The position numbers and the translations under genes are program-made. Below the pieces are notes generated by a model, which was not told the DNA's origin, ran no database searches, and saw only the letters and a program-made list of their open reading frames with translations. DNA of 64,000 nucleotides from Cyclobacteriaceae bacterium YHN15 (GTDB lineage: Bacteria > Bacteroidota > Bacteroidia > Cytophagales > Cyclobacteriaceae), in NCBI GenBank assembly GCA_003797895.1, contig RKQB01000006.1:62001-126000 (forward strand), in the 5' to 3' direction. This document shows positions 7,676 through 17,046 of the stretch, in pieces. How positions within the stretch are numbered: position 1 is the stretch's first letter; the number at the start of each line of letters is the position of its first letter.

Positions 7676-10600
7676 TTATACCAATGTTGTTGATTGTTCT
7701 AATGCTCTTTTTCTCAAAACTTCTTTGTAATCTCTCGGAATTACCTTGATAAACCTGTTTCTGTATTCATCCCAGTTTTCCAGGTATTCTCCTGACAATT
7801 CACTTTTTGTCAGCTCAAGATGTTTTTTCAACTGATCTTTGATAGTGACAAAATCATCTTCATTCAATGGATCCAAATCCACCATCTCCTGATTGATCAA
7901 ATGAATATAGTCCTTCAAAACGTATGCGATGCCTCCGCTCATTCCAGCTGCAAAATTTCTCCCAATTTCACCGATATTGATAACCAGACCACCAGTCATA
8001 TATTCACATCCATGATCTCCGATTCCTTCAATTACAGCCTTTACTCCGGAGTTTCTCACACAGAACCTTTCTCCTCCTTTACCATTGATAAATGCTTCAC
8101 CTGAGGTGGCCCCATAAAATGCCACATTACCGATGATAATATTTTCATGAGCTTTGAAATGTGCATTTCTGCTGGGGTAAATAATCAATTTCCCACCTGA
8201 AAGTCCTTTTCCAAAATAATCATTGGATTCACCTTCCAATTCAAAGGTAACTCCTTTGGCAAGGAAGCCGCCAAAAGTCTGGCCTGCAGAACCTTTGAAT
8301 TTATAATGAATGGTGTCCTCCGGTAATCCGGGACTTCCGTAAATTTTTGAAATCTCATTGGAAAGCATGGCCCCAACAGTTCTGTCTGTATTTTTTATTT
8401 TGAACTCTCCCTTCACCTTATTGGCCTGCTCCAAAGCGGGCATCGCTTCTTTGATCAGCTTCCTATCAAGTATCCTTTTCAATTCAAATTCCTGATCAAT
8501 TTGTTTGTAGACACCCACATGATCTGGAACCTCTACTTTATGAAATACCGGTGTCAAATCCACTTTATCCCATTTCCAGTGATTCATTTGGCCTGTGGCT
8601 TTCAACACGTCACTTTGTCCTACCATTTCATCTATGGTATGAAATCCCAAAGAGGCCATGATCTCTCTAAGGTCCTGGGCAAGGAACATAAAGTAATTGA
8701 CCACATGGTCAGGATCTCCGGTAAATAACTTTCTTAAATCCGGATTTTGCGTGGCAATTCCCACCGGACAGGTATTCAAATGACATTTTCTCATCATAAT
8801 ACAACCTTCCACTACCAATGCCCCAGTAGAAATACCCCATTCCTCTGCTCCTAATAAGGTAGCAATGGCAATATCCCTTCCTGTTCTCAATTGACCGTCC
8901 GTTTGCAGGACCACCCTGCTTCTAAGGTTGTTCTTCACCAAAGTTTGATGAGCTTCGGAAAGTCCCAATTCCCAAGGTAATCCGGCATGCCTGATAGAAC
9001 TTAATGGAGAAGCACCCGTTCCTCCATCAGCTCCTGATATCAGAATGACATCCGCTTGAGCTTTGGCAACCCCTGCTGCTACGGTACCAACACCTGCCTG
9101 AGAAACAAGCTTGACATTAATACGGGCCTTTCTATTCGCATTTTTCAAATCGTAAATCAGTTGGGCCAGATCTTCAATAGAATAAATATCATGGTGAGGG
9201 GGTGGTGAAATCAATCCTACACCTGGGGTAGAATGTCGCACTCTTCCTATCCAGTCATCAACCTTATGGCCAGGCAATTGTCCCCCTTCTCCAGGTTTAG
9301 CCCCCTGTGCCATCTTGATCTGTAATTCTTCTGCATTGCTGAGGTAATTGCTCGTTACCCCAAACCTTCCAGACGCCACCTGCTTGATCGCAGATCTTTC
9401 CCAGTCTCCGTTGGGTTTTTTCTGAAAACGGATTTCATCTTCTCCGCCTTCCCCACTATTGCTTTTAGCCCCGATCCGGTTCATGGCAATGGCCAAAGTC
9501 GCGTGTGCTTCATGGGAAATGGAACCGAAGGACATGGCACCTGTGGCAAACCTTTTAATGATGGATTCTACAGGTTCTACTTCCTCAAGTGGAATAGAAA
9601 TTCTCTTTTTAAATTCAAAAAGCCCTCTCAGCGTCAAAGCATCTTTACTCTGATCATTGATCTTCTGGGCAAATTTTTTGTACAGGCTATAATCATTCAA
9701 CCTGGTGGATTTCTGTAACAAATGAATGGTTTCTGGATTAAAGAGATGTTTTTCTCCCCTTCTTTTCCATTGGTAAACCCCTCCTGTCTCCAAAATAGGG
9801 CTTTCGGTTTCATAGGCAGCATGATGGCGGATCAATACCTCCTCTGCCAACTCATCAAATGAAATTCCTGAAATCCTACTGACTGTTCCTTTGAAACATC
9901 TGTCAATTACTTCAGGACCCAAGCCAATTGCCTCAAAAATCTGTGCACTTTGATAGGACTGAAGGGTACTGATACCCATTTTGGAGAGCACTTTCAACAA
10001 TCCTTTTCCAATGGCGTTCTGGTAATTCAAGAAAAGCTGCTTTTGGATGATCTCTTTTCCAAACCCTCCCTTTTCATTGATATGGATAAGTGACTCAAGG
10101 GCTAAGTATGGGTTGATTGCTGAAGCACCATAGCCAATGACGGTCGCAAAATGATGGGTTTCCCTGATGTCACCTGCTTCGACTACCAATCCGGCCCTGG
10201 TCCTGATTTTTTTCTTTACCAAATGGTGATGTACAGCTCCTATCGCAAGAAGAGAAGGAATAGGTGCTTTATTTTCCGTACTGTTTCTATCGGAAATGAT
10301 AATGATATTCTTCCCTGCATAAATTGCCCCTTCGGCCTCTCTGCACAAATGATTCAAGGCCTCCAACATTCTCCCAGGTTTATGATCTGTATCGAAATGA
10401 GCATACAAAGTAACCGTTCTGTATCCTTGGTCCTCCAAATGCTTAATCTTCTCCAAATCCTCATTCAACAATACCGGCTGTGAAATATGGATCTGTCGGG
10501 TATGTCTGGGGCTTTCTGCCAAAATATTATGGCTTTCACCAATCCTGGTAAATAATGACATCACCAATCTTTCCCTTATTGGGTCTATGGGAGGATTACT

Positions 10601-12166
10601 TACCTGGGCAAAAAGCTGTTTGAAATAATTGGAAATATGTTGGCTTTGTTTGGATAATACAGCCAAGGGTGTATCAGCTCCCATAGAGCCAATGGCCTCA
10701 TAGCCTGTTTCACCCATCGGTGTAAGAATCACCTTGATTTCTTCGGAAGTATAACCGAATATAGTCTGCCTTTTCTTGATATTCTCGGTGGTGTAAGGGT
10801 GTTCCAAAGATTCCGGATCTGGCATAAGGCGGAGTTTAAGCCTTTCTTCCTTTACCCAATTATCATATGGCTTATTGTCACAGACGTTGGATTTGATCTC
10901 ATCATCAAATGAAATCTTCCCTTTTTCCAGATCGGCCAAAAGCATCCTTCCAGGACTGATTCTACCTTTTTCCTTAATCGTAGCTTCTCTAATAGGTAAA
11001 GCACCTGCCTCTGATGAAAGGATCAGACGATCATCATTGGTGATAAAATACCGTAAAGGACGTAAACCATTTCTATCCAAAGTCGCCCCCAAAGATTTCC
11101 CATCTGTAAAAATCAATGCTGCCGGGCCATCCCAAGGCTCCATTAAAGCAGCATGAAATTTATAAAATGCCTTCCTGTCTTTATCCATCATCTGATTGTC
11201 CTGCCATGCCTCTGGCACCAACATCATCATTACATGGGGAAGAGACCTGCCGCTTAAAGTCAATAATTCGACCAAAGCATCCAAGTTGGCAGAATCCGAA
11301 TTATGCTTATTGGTGACCGGCATTAATTTTGACAATTCATCATCTGTGAAATGCATGGACCGCATCAAGGTCTCCTTAGATTTCATTTTGTTCAAGTTAC
11401 CCCTTATGGTATTGATTTCTCCATTGTGGGACAAATACCTAAAAGGTTGTGCCAATCTCCAGTTAGGAAAAGTATTGGTTGAAAACCGGGAATGGACTAT
11501 GGCCAATCCAGAGGTTATCCTGTTGTTTTGAAGATCTTTATAAAAAGGCAGGACCTGATCAGTACGCAGCTGACCTTTATATATAAGGGTGAAGGCAGAA
11601 AAACTTGCAAAATAAAAGGCTGAATTCACACCCGGAACGGTACTGTTTATGGTCTTTGAAGAGAAATTCCGGAGTACATACAGTTTTCTTTCCAGGTCAA
11701 TGCCGCTCAAACCATCTTTATGGCTGACAAAAAGCATTTCGATATTAGGCATAACCTCCAATGCACCTGAACCCGGAACTGTTTCATCTACCGGTACATC
11801 CCTGTACCCCAAAATTTTAAAATCCAGGTCCTCAATTATTTTATTTAATAAAGCTTTCGATTTTTTGTAGAGTTGTTTGTTTTTGGGGAAAAAGGTCATA
11901 CCCACCCCATAATTTCCTTCTTCCGGAATCTCGAAACCCGCCCTAAGGGTAACTTCTTTAAGGAATGTATGAGGAATCTGTATCAAGATCCCTGCACCAT
12001 CACCAGTCTTGGGATCACTGCCACGACCTCCCCTGTGCTCCATATTACTGAGCATAAAAAGTGCATCGCTTATGGTCTCATGACATTTTACGCCTTTGAC
12101 ATTAACTACCGCTCCAATCCCACAAGAATCGTGTTCAAAAGCATCACGATAAAGTCCTTGATTCAT
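7676..12166 (-). CDS. gltB: Glutamate synthase large subunit
   Basis: A 1496-residue protein of normal size. It opens with a class II glutamine amidotransferase domain whose nucleophile Cys15 lies in HDSCGIG; maturation should remove the first 14 residues. Next are the central domain and the FMN-binding synthase domain, which includes GAKSNSGEGGED and ISGADGGTGASPLSS. The 3Fe-4S cluster motif is CIMMRKCHLNTC. A C-terminal GXGXG beta-helix ends the protein. Family knowledge: it turns glutamine and 2-oxoglutarate into two glutamates. It is the first gene of gltBD, and a 400-base AT-rich promoter region lies upstream. Confidence 0.98.
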   Translation of the reverse strand: MNQGLYRDAFEHDSCGIGAVVNVKGVKCHETISDALFMLSNMEHRGGRGSDPKTGDGAGILIQIPHTFLKEVTLRAGFEIPEEGNYGVGMTFFPKNKQLYKKSKALLNKIIEDLDFKILGYRDVPVDETVPGSGALEVMPNIEMLFVSHKDGLSGIDLERKLYVLRNFSSKTINSTVPGVNSAFYFASFSAFTLIYKGQLRTDQVLPFYKDLQNNRITSGLAIVHSRFSTNTFPNWRLAQPFRYLSHNGEINTIRGNLNKMKSKETLMRSMHFTDDELSKLMPVTNKHNSDSANLDALVELLTLSGRSLPHVMMMLVPEAWQDNQMMDKDRKAFYKFHAALMEPWDGPAALIFTDGKSLGATLDRNGLRPLRYFITNDDRLILSSEAGALPIREATIKEKGRISPGRMLLADLEKGKISFDDEIKSNVCDNKPYDNWVKEERLKLRLMPDPESLEHPYTTENIKKRQTIFGYTSEEIKVILTPMGETGYEAIGSMGADTPLAVLSKQSQHISNYFKQLFAQVSNPPIDPIRERLVMSLFTRIGESHNILAESPRHTRQIHISQPVLLNEDLEKIKHLEDQGYRTVTLYAHFDTDHKPGRMLEALNHLCREAEGAIYAGKNIIIISDRNSTENKAPIPSLLAIGAVHHHLVKKKIRTRAGLVVEAGDIRETHHFATVIGYGASAINPYLALESLIHINEKGGFGKEIIQKQLFLNYQNAIGKGLLKVLSKMGISTLQSYQSAQIFEAIGLGPEVIDRCFKGTVSRISGISFDELAEEVLIRHHAAYETESPILETGGVYQWKRRGEKHLFNPETIHLLQKSTRLNDYSLYKKFAQKINDQSKDALTLRGLFEFKKRISIPLEEVEPVESIIKRFATGAMSFGSISHEAHATLAIAMNRIGAKSNSGEGGEDEIRFQKKPNGDWERSAIKQVASGRFGVTSNYLSNAEELQIKMAQGAKPGEGGQLPGHKVDDWIGRVRHSTPGVGLISPPPHHDIYSIEDLAQLIYDLKNANRKARINVKLVSQAGVGTVAAGVAKAQADVILISGADGGTGASPLSSIRHAGLPWELGLSEAHQTLVKNNLRSRVVLQTDGQLRTGRDIAIATLLGAEEWGISTGALVVEGCIMMRKCHLNTCPVGIATQNPDLRKLFTGDPDHVVNYFMFLAQDLREIMASLGFHTIDEMVGQSDVLKATGQMNHWKWDKVDLTPVFHKVEVPDHVGVYKQIDQEFELKRILDRKLIKEAMPALEQANKVKGEFKIKNTDRTVGAMLSNEISKIYGSPGLPEDTIHYKFKGSAGQTFGGFLAKGVTFELEGESNDYFGKGLSGGKLIIYPSRNAHFKAHENIIIGNVAFYGATSGEAFINGKGGERFCVRNSGVKAVIEGIGDHGCEYMTGGLVINIGEIGRNFAAGMSGGIAYVLKDYIHLINQEMVDLDPLNEDDFVTIKDQLKKHLELTKSELSGEYLENWDEYRNRFIKVIPRDYKEVLRKRALEQSTTLV

Positions 12167-12569
12167 TATAATTAAGTTTAATAGGTTTCATATTTTTGGT
12201 TGCAAAAATTACAAAAAATTTTCCTTTTATTAAAATTGAAGCAACAAAATGGCCTTAGAAATGAATAGTTGATATAATATTGAATGCTTATTTGCCAATA
12301 AAAAAAATATTATGCTGGTCCAATTAGATATCAAATTCTTGAATTTTTTATTAAAATTTAAAAGAATCAATACTGTTTTAAACCAAAATTTGGGTTTTTT
12401 ACACTTTTTCTAAAAATATTGGTTAAAGAAAAAAAATTTTAAAAATTTTTGAATCTTTTATGAAAATGAAATTGACATCTTGATCGTAAACCAAAAATGT
12501 CAAAAAAACCCGCCAATTATTCACTTGAATTTTCCTAAAATAAAAAAATTTTATTCGGTATCAGGGTCG
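12167..12569. other. AT-rich intergenic region upstream of gltB
   Basis: About 400 bases without a credible reading frame, dominated by A and T tracts (for example around 12425-12460). It must contain the gltB promoter on the minus strand and the end of the gldE transcript. I found no exact TAnnTTTG box, no tRNA and no convincing hairpin terminator in it. Confidence 0.6.
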
Positions 12570-13940
12570 TCAATCCAGATTATGACCTTCCATTTCACTA
12601 TCCTCTGAGAGCAACTGAACTTTAACTTTCTTGATCCTTTTAGAGTCTACTGCAAGTATGGTAAATTCAAAAGAGTCGAACCTTATTTTGGTGCCGTTTT
12701 TGGGAAGGTTTGAATTCAATTCTAAAAGTAAACCGCCCAATGATTCACTCTCCCCTTTTACTTCATCGAAAAACTGTTGGTCTAATTCCAGTTTCTTACA
12801 AAAGTCATTCAATGAAATTTTGCCTTCAAAAATAAAAGTATTAAAATCCAGTTCCTTAAAAAAGAAATCCTCCACGTCATCAAATTCATCATTGATTTCA
12901 CCAATGATTTCTTCAATGAGGTCTTCTAAAGTAACAAGGCCAGAAGTTCCCCCATACTCATCTACTACTATGGCCATGTGAACCCTTTTCTTTTGAAAGT
13001 CTTTCAAAAGAGTGTCAATTTTCTTGTTTTCCGGAATGAATAATCCTTTCCGGATAAGCTTTTGCCATTCGAAGTTTTCATCTTTTTCTATGAAGGGAAG
13101 CAGGTCCTTAATGTACAATATTCCTTCAATATGGTCGATTGTTTCTCTATAAACAGGAATCCTCGAATACCCACTCTTATTTATTTTATCCATGAGTTCA
13201 TGGAAATCTGTTTCGATTTCTACAGCCGTAACATCCATACGGGACTGCATGACCTGCCTTACGGAAAGAGTACTAAAATTCACAATCCCTTTAAGGATAT
13301 CCTTTTCTTCTTCTGTCGTATTTTCTGTGGTAATCTCAAGGGCCTGGTTCAATTGATCAACAGATAGTGAATACCCCCTTTTCTCTATTCTTTTTTCAAT
13401 GACATTACTGATTGCCATCAGTAAAGAGGAAAGTGGCTTCAAGATCACAGAAAAAAAGTAAATAGGTGGAGCCATCATCTTCGCAAATTCAATCTTGGCT
13501 TTAGTGGCATATACTTTCGGCACAATTTCACCGAAAAACACAATTGCGAAAGTTACTCCTATCGTTTGGACAAGAATTATAACAAGACCTGTAGCATTTA
13601 AGCCAAATAGACTCCAGGCGAAAAAAGTGGTCAGGGTGACTATCCCAATATTGATCAGGTTATTTAGGATCAGAACAGTACTTAACAGGTTCTTAGGGGC
13701 TTCCAAAAGCATAATTACCTTTTCTTCCCTTTTATTTCTTTCATCAAAACTGGATATATCTTCTGAATTCAATGAAAAAAATGCTACCTCAGTACCGGAA
13801 ACCAGTCCGGACAAAATCAATAAAAGCGCAAAAACTGCTGCATTGGCTAAAATGTAGCTGGCTGAAACTTGGTTTATTTCAACCAGCAACATAAGACTCG
13901 GGTATGGGTCGTCCATTAATTTAGGAGATGATAATTGCAA
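12570..13940 (-). CDS. gldE: Gliding motility-associated protein GldE (CBS/CorC-type membrane protein)
   Basis: A 456-residue protein. The N-terminal DUF21-type membrane domain has about four hydrophobic segments between residues 28 and 190 and contains SGTEVAFFSLN. A pair of CBS domains follows at about 215-340 (VMQSRMDVTAVE, then VVDEYGGTSGLVTLEDLIEEIIGEI). The protein ends with a CorC/HlyC domain. The order mutY-ssb-gldE is characteristic of Bacteroidota and supports the GldE name over a generic hemolysin or CNNM-type transporter. In many relatives gldD follows directly; here it does not (see 28884-29465). Family knowledge: GldE is linked to gliding, but its biochemical role is not settled. 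Confidence 0.88.
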   Translation of the reverse strand: MQLSSPKLMDDPYPSLMLLVEINQVSASYILANAAVFALLLILSGLVSGTEVAFFSLNSEDISSFDERNKREEKVIMLLEAPKNLLSTVLILNNLINIGIVTLTTFFAWSLFGLNATGLVIILVQTIGVTFAIVFFGEIVPKVYATKAKIEFAKMMAPPIYFFSVILKPLSSLLMAISNVIEKRIEKRGYSLSVDQLNQALEITTENTTEEEKDILKGIVNFSTLSVRQVMQSRMDVTAVEIETDFHELMDKINKSGYSRIPVYRETIDHIEGILYIKDLLPFIEKDENFEWQKLIRKGLFIPENKKIDTLLKDFQKKRVHMAIVVDEYGGTSGLVTLEDLIEEIIGEINDEFDDVEDFFFKELDFNTFIFEGKISLNDFCKKLELDQQFFDEVKGESESLGGLLLELNSNLPKNGTKIRFDSFEFTILAVDSKRIKKVKVQLLSEDSEMEGHNLD

Positions 13941-13979
13941 AATTAATCAATTCCTGATCAATTCTTCAATTTTTTGTTT

Positions 13980-14423
13980 TTAGAACGGCAAATCATCTTC
14001 CTCTCCCGGACCTTCAGCCACTGTGGACATAGGTGATGGAGAAGAACTTGACGTGTAACTTGACCCTTGACCTTGTGCGCTAGCGCCATCAGGCCTTCCT
14101 CCAAGCATGGTAAAACTCAAAACCCTAATCCTAACCCTTTTTCTGTTATTGCCCTGCTCATCCTGCCAGGAATCCGTTTTGATTTTGCCTTCCACAAAAA
14201 TCTGCATGCCTTTTTTCAGGTATTGCTCGGCTATTCTAGCCTGTCCATCCCAAAGCTCCAGGTCATGCCACTCGGTATTTTCCACCCGATTACCCATTTT
14301 GTCCTTATAGGCTTCCGTTGTGGCCAACCTTAAGTTTGCCACTACTTTATCCCCTTCCAAATGCTTTACTTCTGGGTCTGCTCCCAAATTGCCTACTAAA
14401 ATAACTTTATTGACTCCGGCCAT
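13980..14423 (-). CDS. ssb: Single-stranded DNA-binding protein
   Basis: A 147-residue SSB. The OB fold spans residues 1-105 (MAGVNKVILVGNLGADPEV, then ANLRLATTEAYKD). A glycine/serine-rich linker follows, and the acidic EEDDLPF tip matches the conserved C-terminal peptide that recruits replication and repair partners. It lies between mutY and gldE on the same strand. Confidence 0.97.
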   Translation of the reverse strand: MAGVNKVILVGNLGADPEVKHLEGDKVVANLRLATTEAYKDKMGNRVENTEWHDLELWDGQARIAEQYLKKGMQIFVEGKIKTDSWQDEQGNNRKRVRIRVLSFTMLGGRPDGASAQGQGSSYTSSSSPSPMSTVAEGPGEEDDLPF

Positions 14424-14474
14424 AATTGTTGTTGTTTAAATGGTTAACAAAAAGTTCATGTATAAATTTAATAA

Positions 14475-15548
14475 TTATTTTTCTTCGTTCAAATACTTCA
14501 AAATCAACCTGGGCTTGGCCAGGTTTTCCAACTTCCCGGAATCAACCAAATGATAATTCTTACCTGTTGCCCAACTTTCAATCCCTGAACGAAATGACTC
14601 ATCTACCACGAACTTTACAAAGTTGGCGAAAATTCTTTGATGTGTCAGTATATGTTTATATACATGCTCCTCATGAATGACAGTAATTGTCCCAAAAACC
14701 GAATTATCTTCAAAAATAGGATAAGCGTTCTCGAAATTTTCAGAAATTTTTTCATTTTCCTTCATTGGAAAATCAAAAAGTCCTTGCCATATATCCCCTC
14801 CTTTTCTCTCTTTTACAACAGTATAATCCCCGCAAACAATATGGTAATATTGAAAATACCGATCACGTATTTTCAACTTCTTGCTTTTGAACGGCAGCTC
14901 ATGCACCATGCTTTTATGAGAAGCAAAGCATCCTGCCTTTAATGGACAGTTTTCACAATCGGGGTTTTTGGGAACACATTGCAAGGCTCCAAATTCCATG
15001 ATCGCCTGATTGAATTCTCCAGGCCTATCATGAGGTATGAGTTTATTGGCCAGGTGCTCAAATTCTTTTTTCCCTTTTCCGCTGGCGATATCTGTCGGGA
15101 TGCCGAAATACCTGCTCAATACCCTGAACACATTGCCATCCACTACCGCTACCGCTTCATCAAATGCAAAGGAAGCTATTGCAGCTGCTGTATAGGAGCC
15201 AACTCCTTTCAATTTCAAAAGCCCAGCATAGTCTTCCGGAAAGTGACCCCCATAATTATAATATACGTCTTTGGCACAGTCATGTAGGTTCCTCGCACGG
15301 CTATAATACCCAAGGCCCTGCCATAACCTCATCACTTCTTCAGAGGGAGCCAAGGCAAGATCCTTCAAAGTGGGATAATATTTGAGGTAGCGTTCAAAAT
15401 AAGGTAAGCCTTGAGCCACCCTCGTCTGCTGTAAAATGATTTCCGATAACCAAATGATATATGGGTTATTTGTGTTTCTCCATGGCAAATCCCTCTTATG
15501 AAGGGGATACCACTCCAATAATCTATGGACAAAGGGCTCAATATTCAA
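14475..15548 (-). CDS. mutY: A/G-specific adenine glycosylase
   Basis: A 357-residue base-excision repair enzyme. The helix-hairpin-helix reads LLKLKGVGSYTAAAIASFAF (about 108-127), followed by the catalytic Asp in AVVDGNVFRVLSR (about 133-145). The [4Fe-4S] ligands are in the CVPKNPDCENCPLKAGC pattern near 190-206. The C-terminal NUDIX-like domain, which recognises 8-oxoguanine, occupies about 230-357. Family knowledge: it removes adenine mispaired with 8-oxoguanine. It heads the mutY-ssb-gldE run. Confidence 0.96.
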   Translation of the reverse strand: MNIEPFVHRLLEWYPLHKRDLPWRNTNNPYIIWLSEIILQQTRVAQGLPYFERYLKYYPTLKDLALAPSEEVMRLWQGLGYYSRARNLHDCAKDVYYNYGGHFPEDYAGLLKLKGVGSYTAAAIASFAFDEAVAVVDGNVFRVLSRYFGIPTDIASGKGKKEFEHLANKLIPHDRPGEFNQAIMEFGALQCVPKNPDCENCPLKAGCFASHKSMVHELPFKSKKLKIRDRYFQYYHIVCGDYTVVKERKGGDIWQGLFDFPMKENEKISENFENAYPIFEDNSVFGTITVIHEEHVYKHILTHQRIFANFVKFVVDESFRSGIESWATGKNYHLVDSGKLENLAKPRLILKYLNEEK

Positions 15549-15607
15549 AATGGTCAGAATTTAGTGTATTAAGGTAATGTTAAACAAATCAATCTTATTT
15601 TGAACAT

Positions 15608-15642
15608 TTTGTTTTTATATTGAATTGCTTCCTTTAAATTTG
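15608..15642 (+). promoter_or_regulatory. Bacteroidota-type promoter for the HU gene
   Basis: TTTG at 15608-15611 and TAAATTTG at 15635-15642 match the -33 and -7 boxes of the Bacteroidota housekeeping sigma factor, separated by 23 bases. Transcription would begin near 15649, giving an untranslated leader of about 60 bases before the HU start at 15712. Confidence 0.55.
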
Positions 15643-15711
15643 CAGTCCCAAAAATAGTTGGTTAATAGGTCTTTAAGCTTAAATTCAATAATAATTTAAA
15701 TTTATCAAACA

Positions 15712-16020
15712 GTGACTAAAGCAGAAGTAATCACCAAGATTTCGGACAAAACTGGAATTCAGAAAGACGATGTGACTCAAACCATTGAGGCATTCTTCAA
15801 AGTGGTAAAAGATTCCATGGCGGAGGGAGAGAATATTTATGTAAGAGGTTTTGGCAGCTTCATCAACAAGAAAAGAGCTAAGAAAATCGCGAGAAACATT
15901 TCAAAAAACACTGCGATCGTCATTGACGAGCATTATGTGCCGGCTTTCAAGCCTTCCAAAGTGTTTATTGACAAGATCAAAAACAGCAAAAAAATCAAAG
16001 AATTAGCTCCTCAGGAATAA
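15712..16020 (+). CDS. HU family DNA-binding protein
   Basis: A 102-residue histone-like protein beginning at a GTG codon (the preceding bases contain no ATG in frame). The helical dimer part covers residues 1-45 (KAEVITKISDKTGIQ), followed by the GFGSFINKKRAKKIARN arm. The C-terminus carries a slightly longer basic tail than classic HU. Family knowledge: HU bends and compacts DNA. It precedes the TPR gene, the bS22-like gene and rng on the same strand, an order that suggests a growth-linked transcription unit. Confidence 0.92.
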   Translation: MTKAEVITKISDKTGIQKDDVTQTIEAFFKVVKDSMAEGENIYVRGFGSFINKKRAKKIARNISKNTAIVIDEHYVPAFKPSKVFIDKIKNSKKIKELAPQE

Positions 16021-16041
16021 TTTTGAGCGCTATTTTCCCTT

Positions 16042-16863
16042 ATGAAAAAATCTCAGATCATTGTACTTATTCTCGGAATAATTTCAATTGGCGCTTTATT
16101 TTCTCTACCCAGAGTAGTGGTAGATAATGAAGAAGGTGATGCAACGCTTGTTGAAGAAGAAGCCATGGCATCTTCACCTCCTGTAGAAGAACTACATGAT
16201 GCACCTATTTCAGCGGAAGCAAGAGCAGCATTGTCTTCTCTTGCCTCCCAGCTGGAATCAGAAGGGAATAGTGAAAAATTTTCTGATTTGGTTGATTCAT
16301 TGGCCTCTTTGTACACTCAAATGGGCAAATTTGATTCTGCTGCTTATTTTCTTGAACAGGCCGCTGTCCGAATGGAAACACTTGTAAGTCTGGAAAAAAC
16401 CGGGAATGCTTATTATGAAGCGTTCACTTTTGCTTTGAATGAGCAAAAAATTGCTTATCTAGCAGATAAAACCAGAACTTACTTAAATCAGGTTTTGGAA
16501 AAAGATCCAAAACGGCTGGATTTGAAAACCAAAGTGGCCATGACCTATGTGTCGTCGTCAAATCCCATGCAGGGTATTACCATGCTTAGGGAAATTTTGG
16601 AGGAAGATCCCACCAACGAAGATGGATTGTTCAATATGGGTGTATTATCCATGCAATCAGGTCAATATAAAAGAGCTGCTGAACGATTCGAAGAATTGGT
16701 GCGTTATCATCCTGATAATCTTCAGGGCCAATTTTACCTTGGAGTGAGTTATTTCGAATCCAAACAAAACAACAAAGCCAAAAAGCAATTCCAGGAAGTT
16801 CAAAACATGACCTCAGACCCTATGGTACTGGCAAGTGTAGAAAGCTATCTGGATCGGCTATAA
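16042..16863 (+). CDS. Membrane-anchored TPR protein
   Basis: A 273-residue protein with an N-terminal hydrophobic anchor (IIVLILGIISIGALF, residues 5-19). An acidic, proline-containing linker follows, and then at least three tetratricopeptide repeats between about 150 and 260 (for example NEDGLFNMGVLSMQSGQYKR and NLQGQFYLGVSYFESKQNNK). Such repeats usually bind other proteins. It starts 21 bases after the HU stop, so it is probably cotranscribed. No enzyme motif is present. Confidence 0.85.
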   Translation: MKKSQIIVLILGIISIGALFSLPRVVVDNEEGDATLVEEEAMASSPPVEELHDAPISAEARAALSSLASQLESEGNSEKFSDLVDSLASLYTQMGKFDSAAYFLEQAAVRMETLVSLEKTGNAYYEAFTFALNEQKIAYLADKTRTYLNQVLEKDPKRLDLKTKVAMTYVSSSNPMQGITMLREILEEDPTNEDGLFNMGVLSMQSGQYKRAAERFEELVRYHPDNLQGQFYLGVSYFESKQNNKAKKQFQEVQNMTSDPMVLASVESYLDRL

Positions 16864-16893
16864 CTAATTGTTCCACTTTAAATCTTTAAAACT

Positions 16894-16983
16894 ATGCCTT
16901 GCGGTAAGAAAAGAAAAAGACATAAGATCGCTACGCACAAGCGTAAAAAAAGACTGAGAAAAAACAGACATAAGAAGAAGTAA
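16894..16983 (+). CDS. 29-residue bS22-like ribosomal protein (AURKAIP1/COX24 domain)
   Basis: A 30-codon frame from the ATG at 16894 to the TAA at 16981-16983 encodes a 29-residue protein opening MPCGKKRKRHKIATHKRKKR. It is almost entirely Lys, Arg and His. Family knowledge: this pattern is the AURKAIP1/COX24 domain of mitochondrial mS38 and actinobacterial bS22, a tiny protein buried in the small ribosomal subunit. It lies 30 bases after the TPR gene and before rng, among genes for nucleic-acid handling. Its last codons form one arm of the terminator hairpin that follows. It is too short for ordinary gene calling. Confidence 0.85.
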   Translation: MPCGKKRKRHKIATHKRKKRLRKNRHKKK

Positions 16984-17007
16984 TACACTTCTTCTTATGT
17001 CTGTTTT
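16961..17007 (+). terminator. Intrinsic terminator with a perfect 20-bp stem overlapping a coding end
   Basis: Bases 16961-16980 and 16988-17007 are exact reverse complements around a 7-base loop that contains the TAA stop codon, and the right arm ends in a T run. The left arm is the 3' coding end of the bS22-like gene. The hairpin should separate the HU-TPR-bS22 transcript from rng. Confidence 0.88.
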
Positions 17008-17046
17008 TAACCAAACCGTTCATTTAAATCATAAAACCAGACACGA

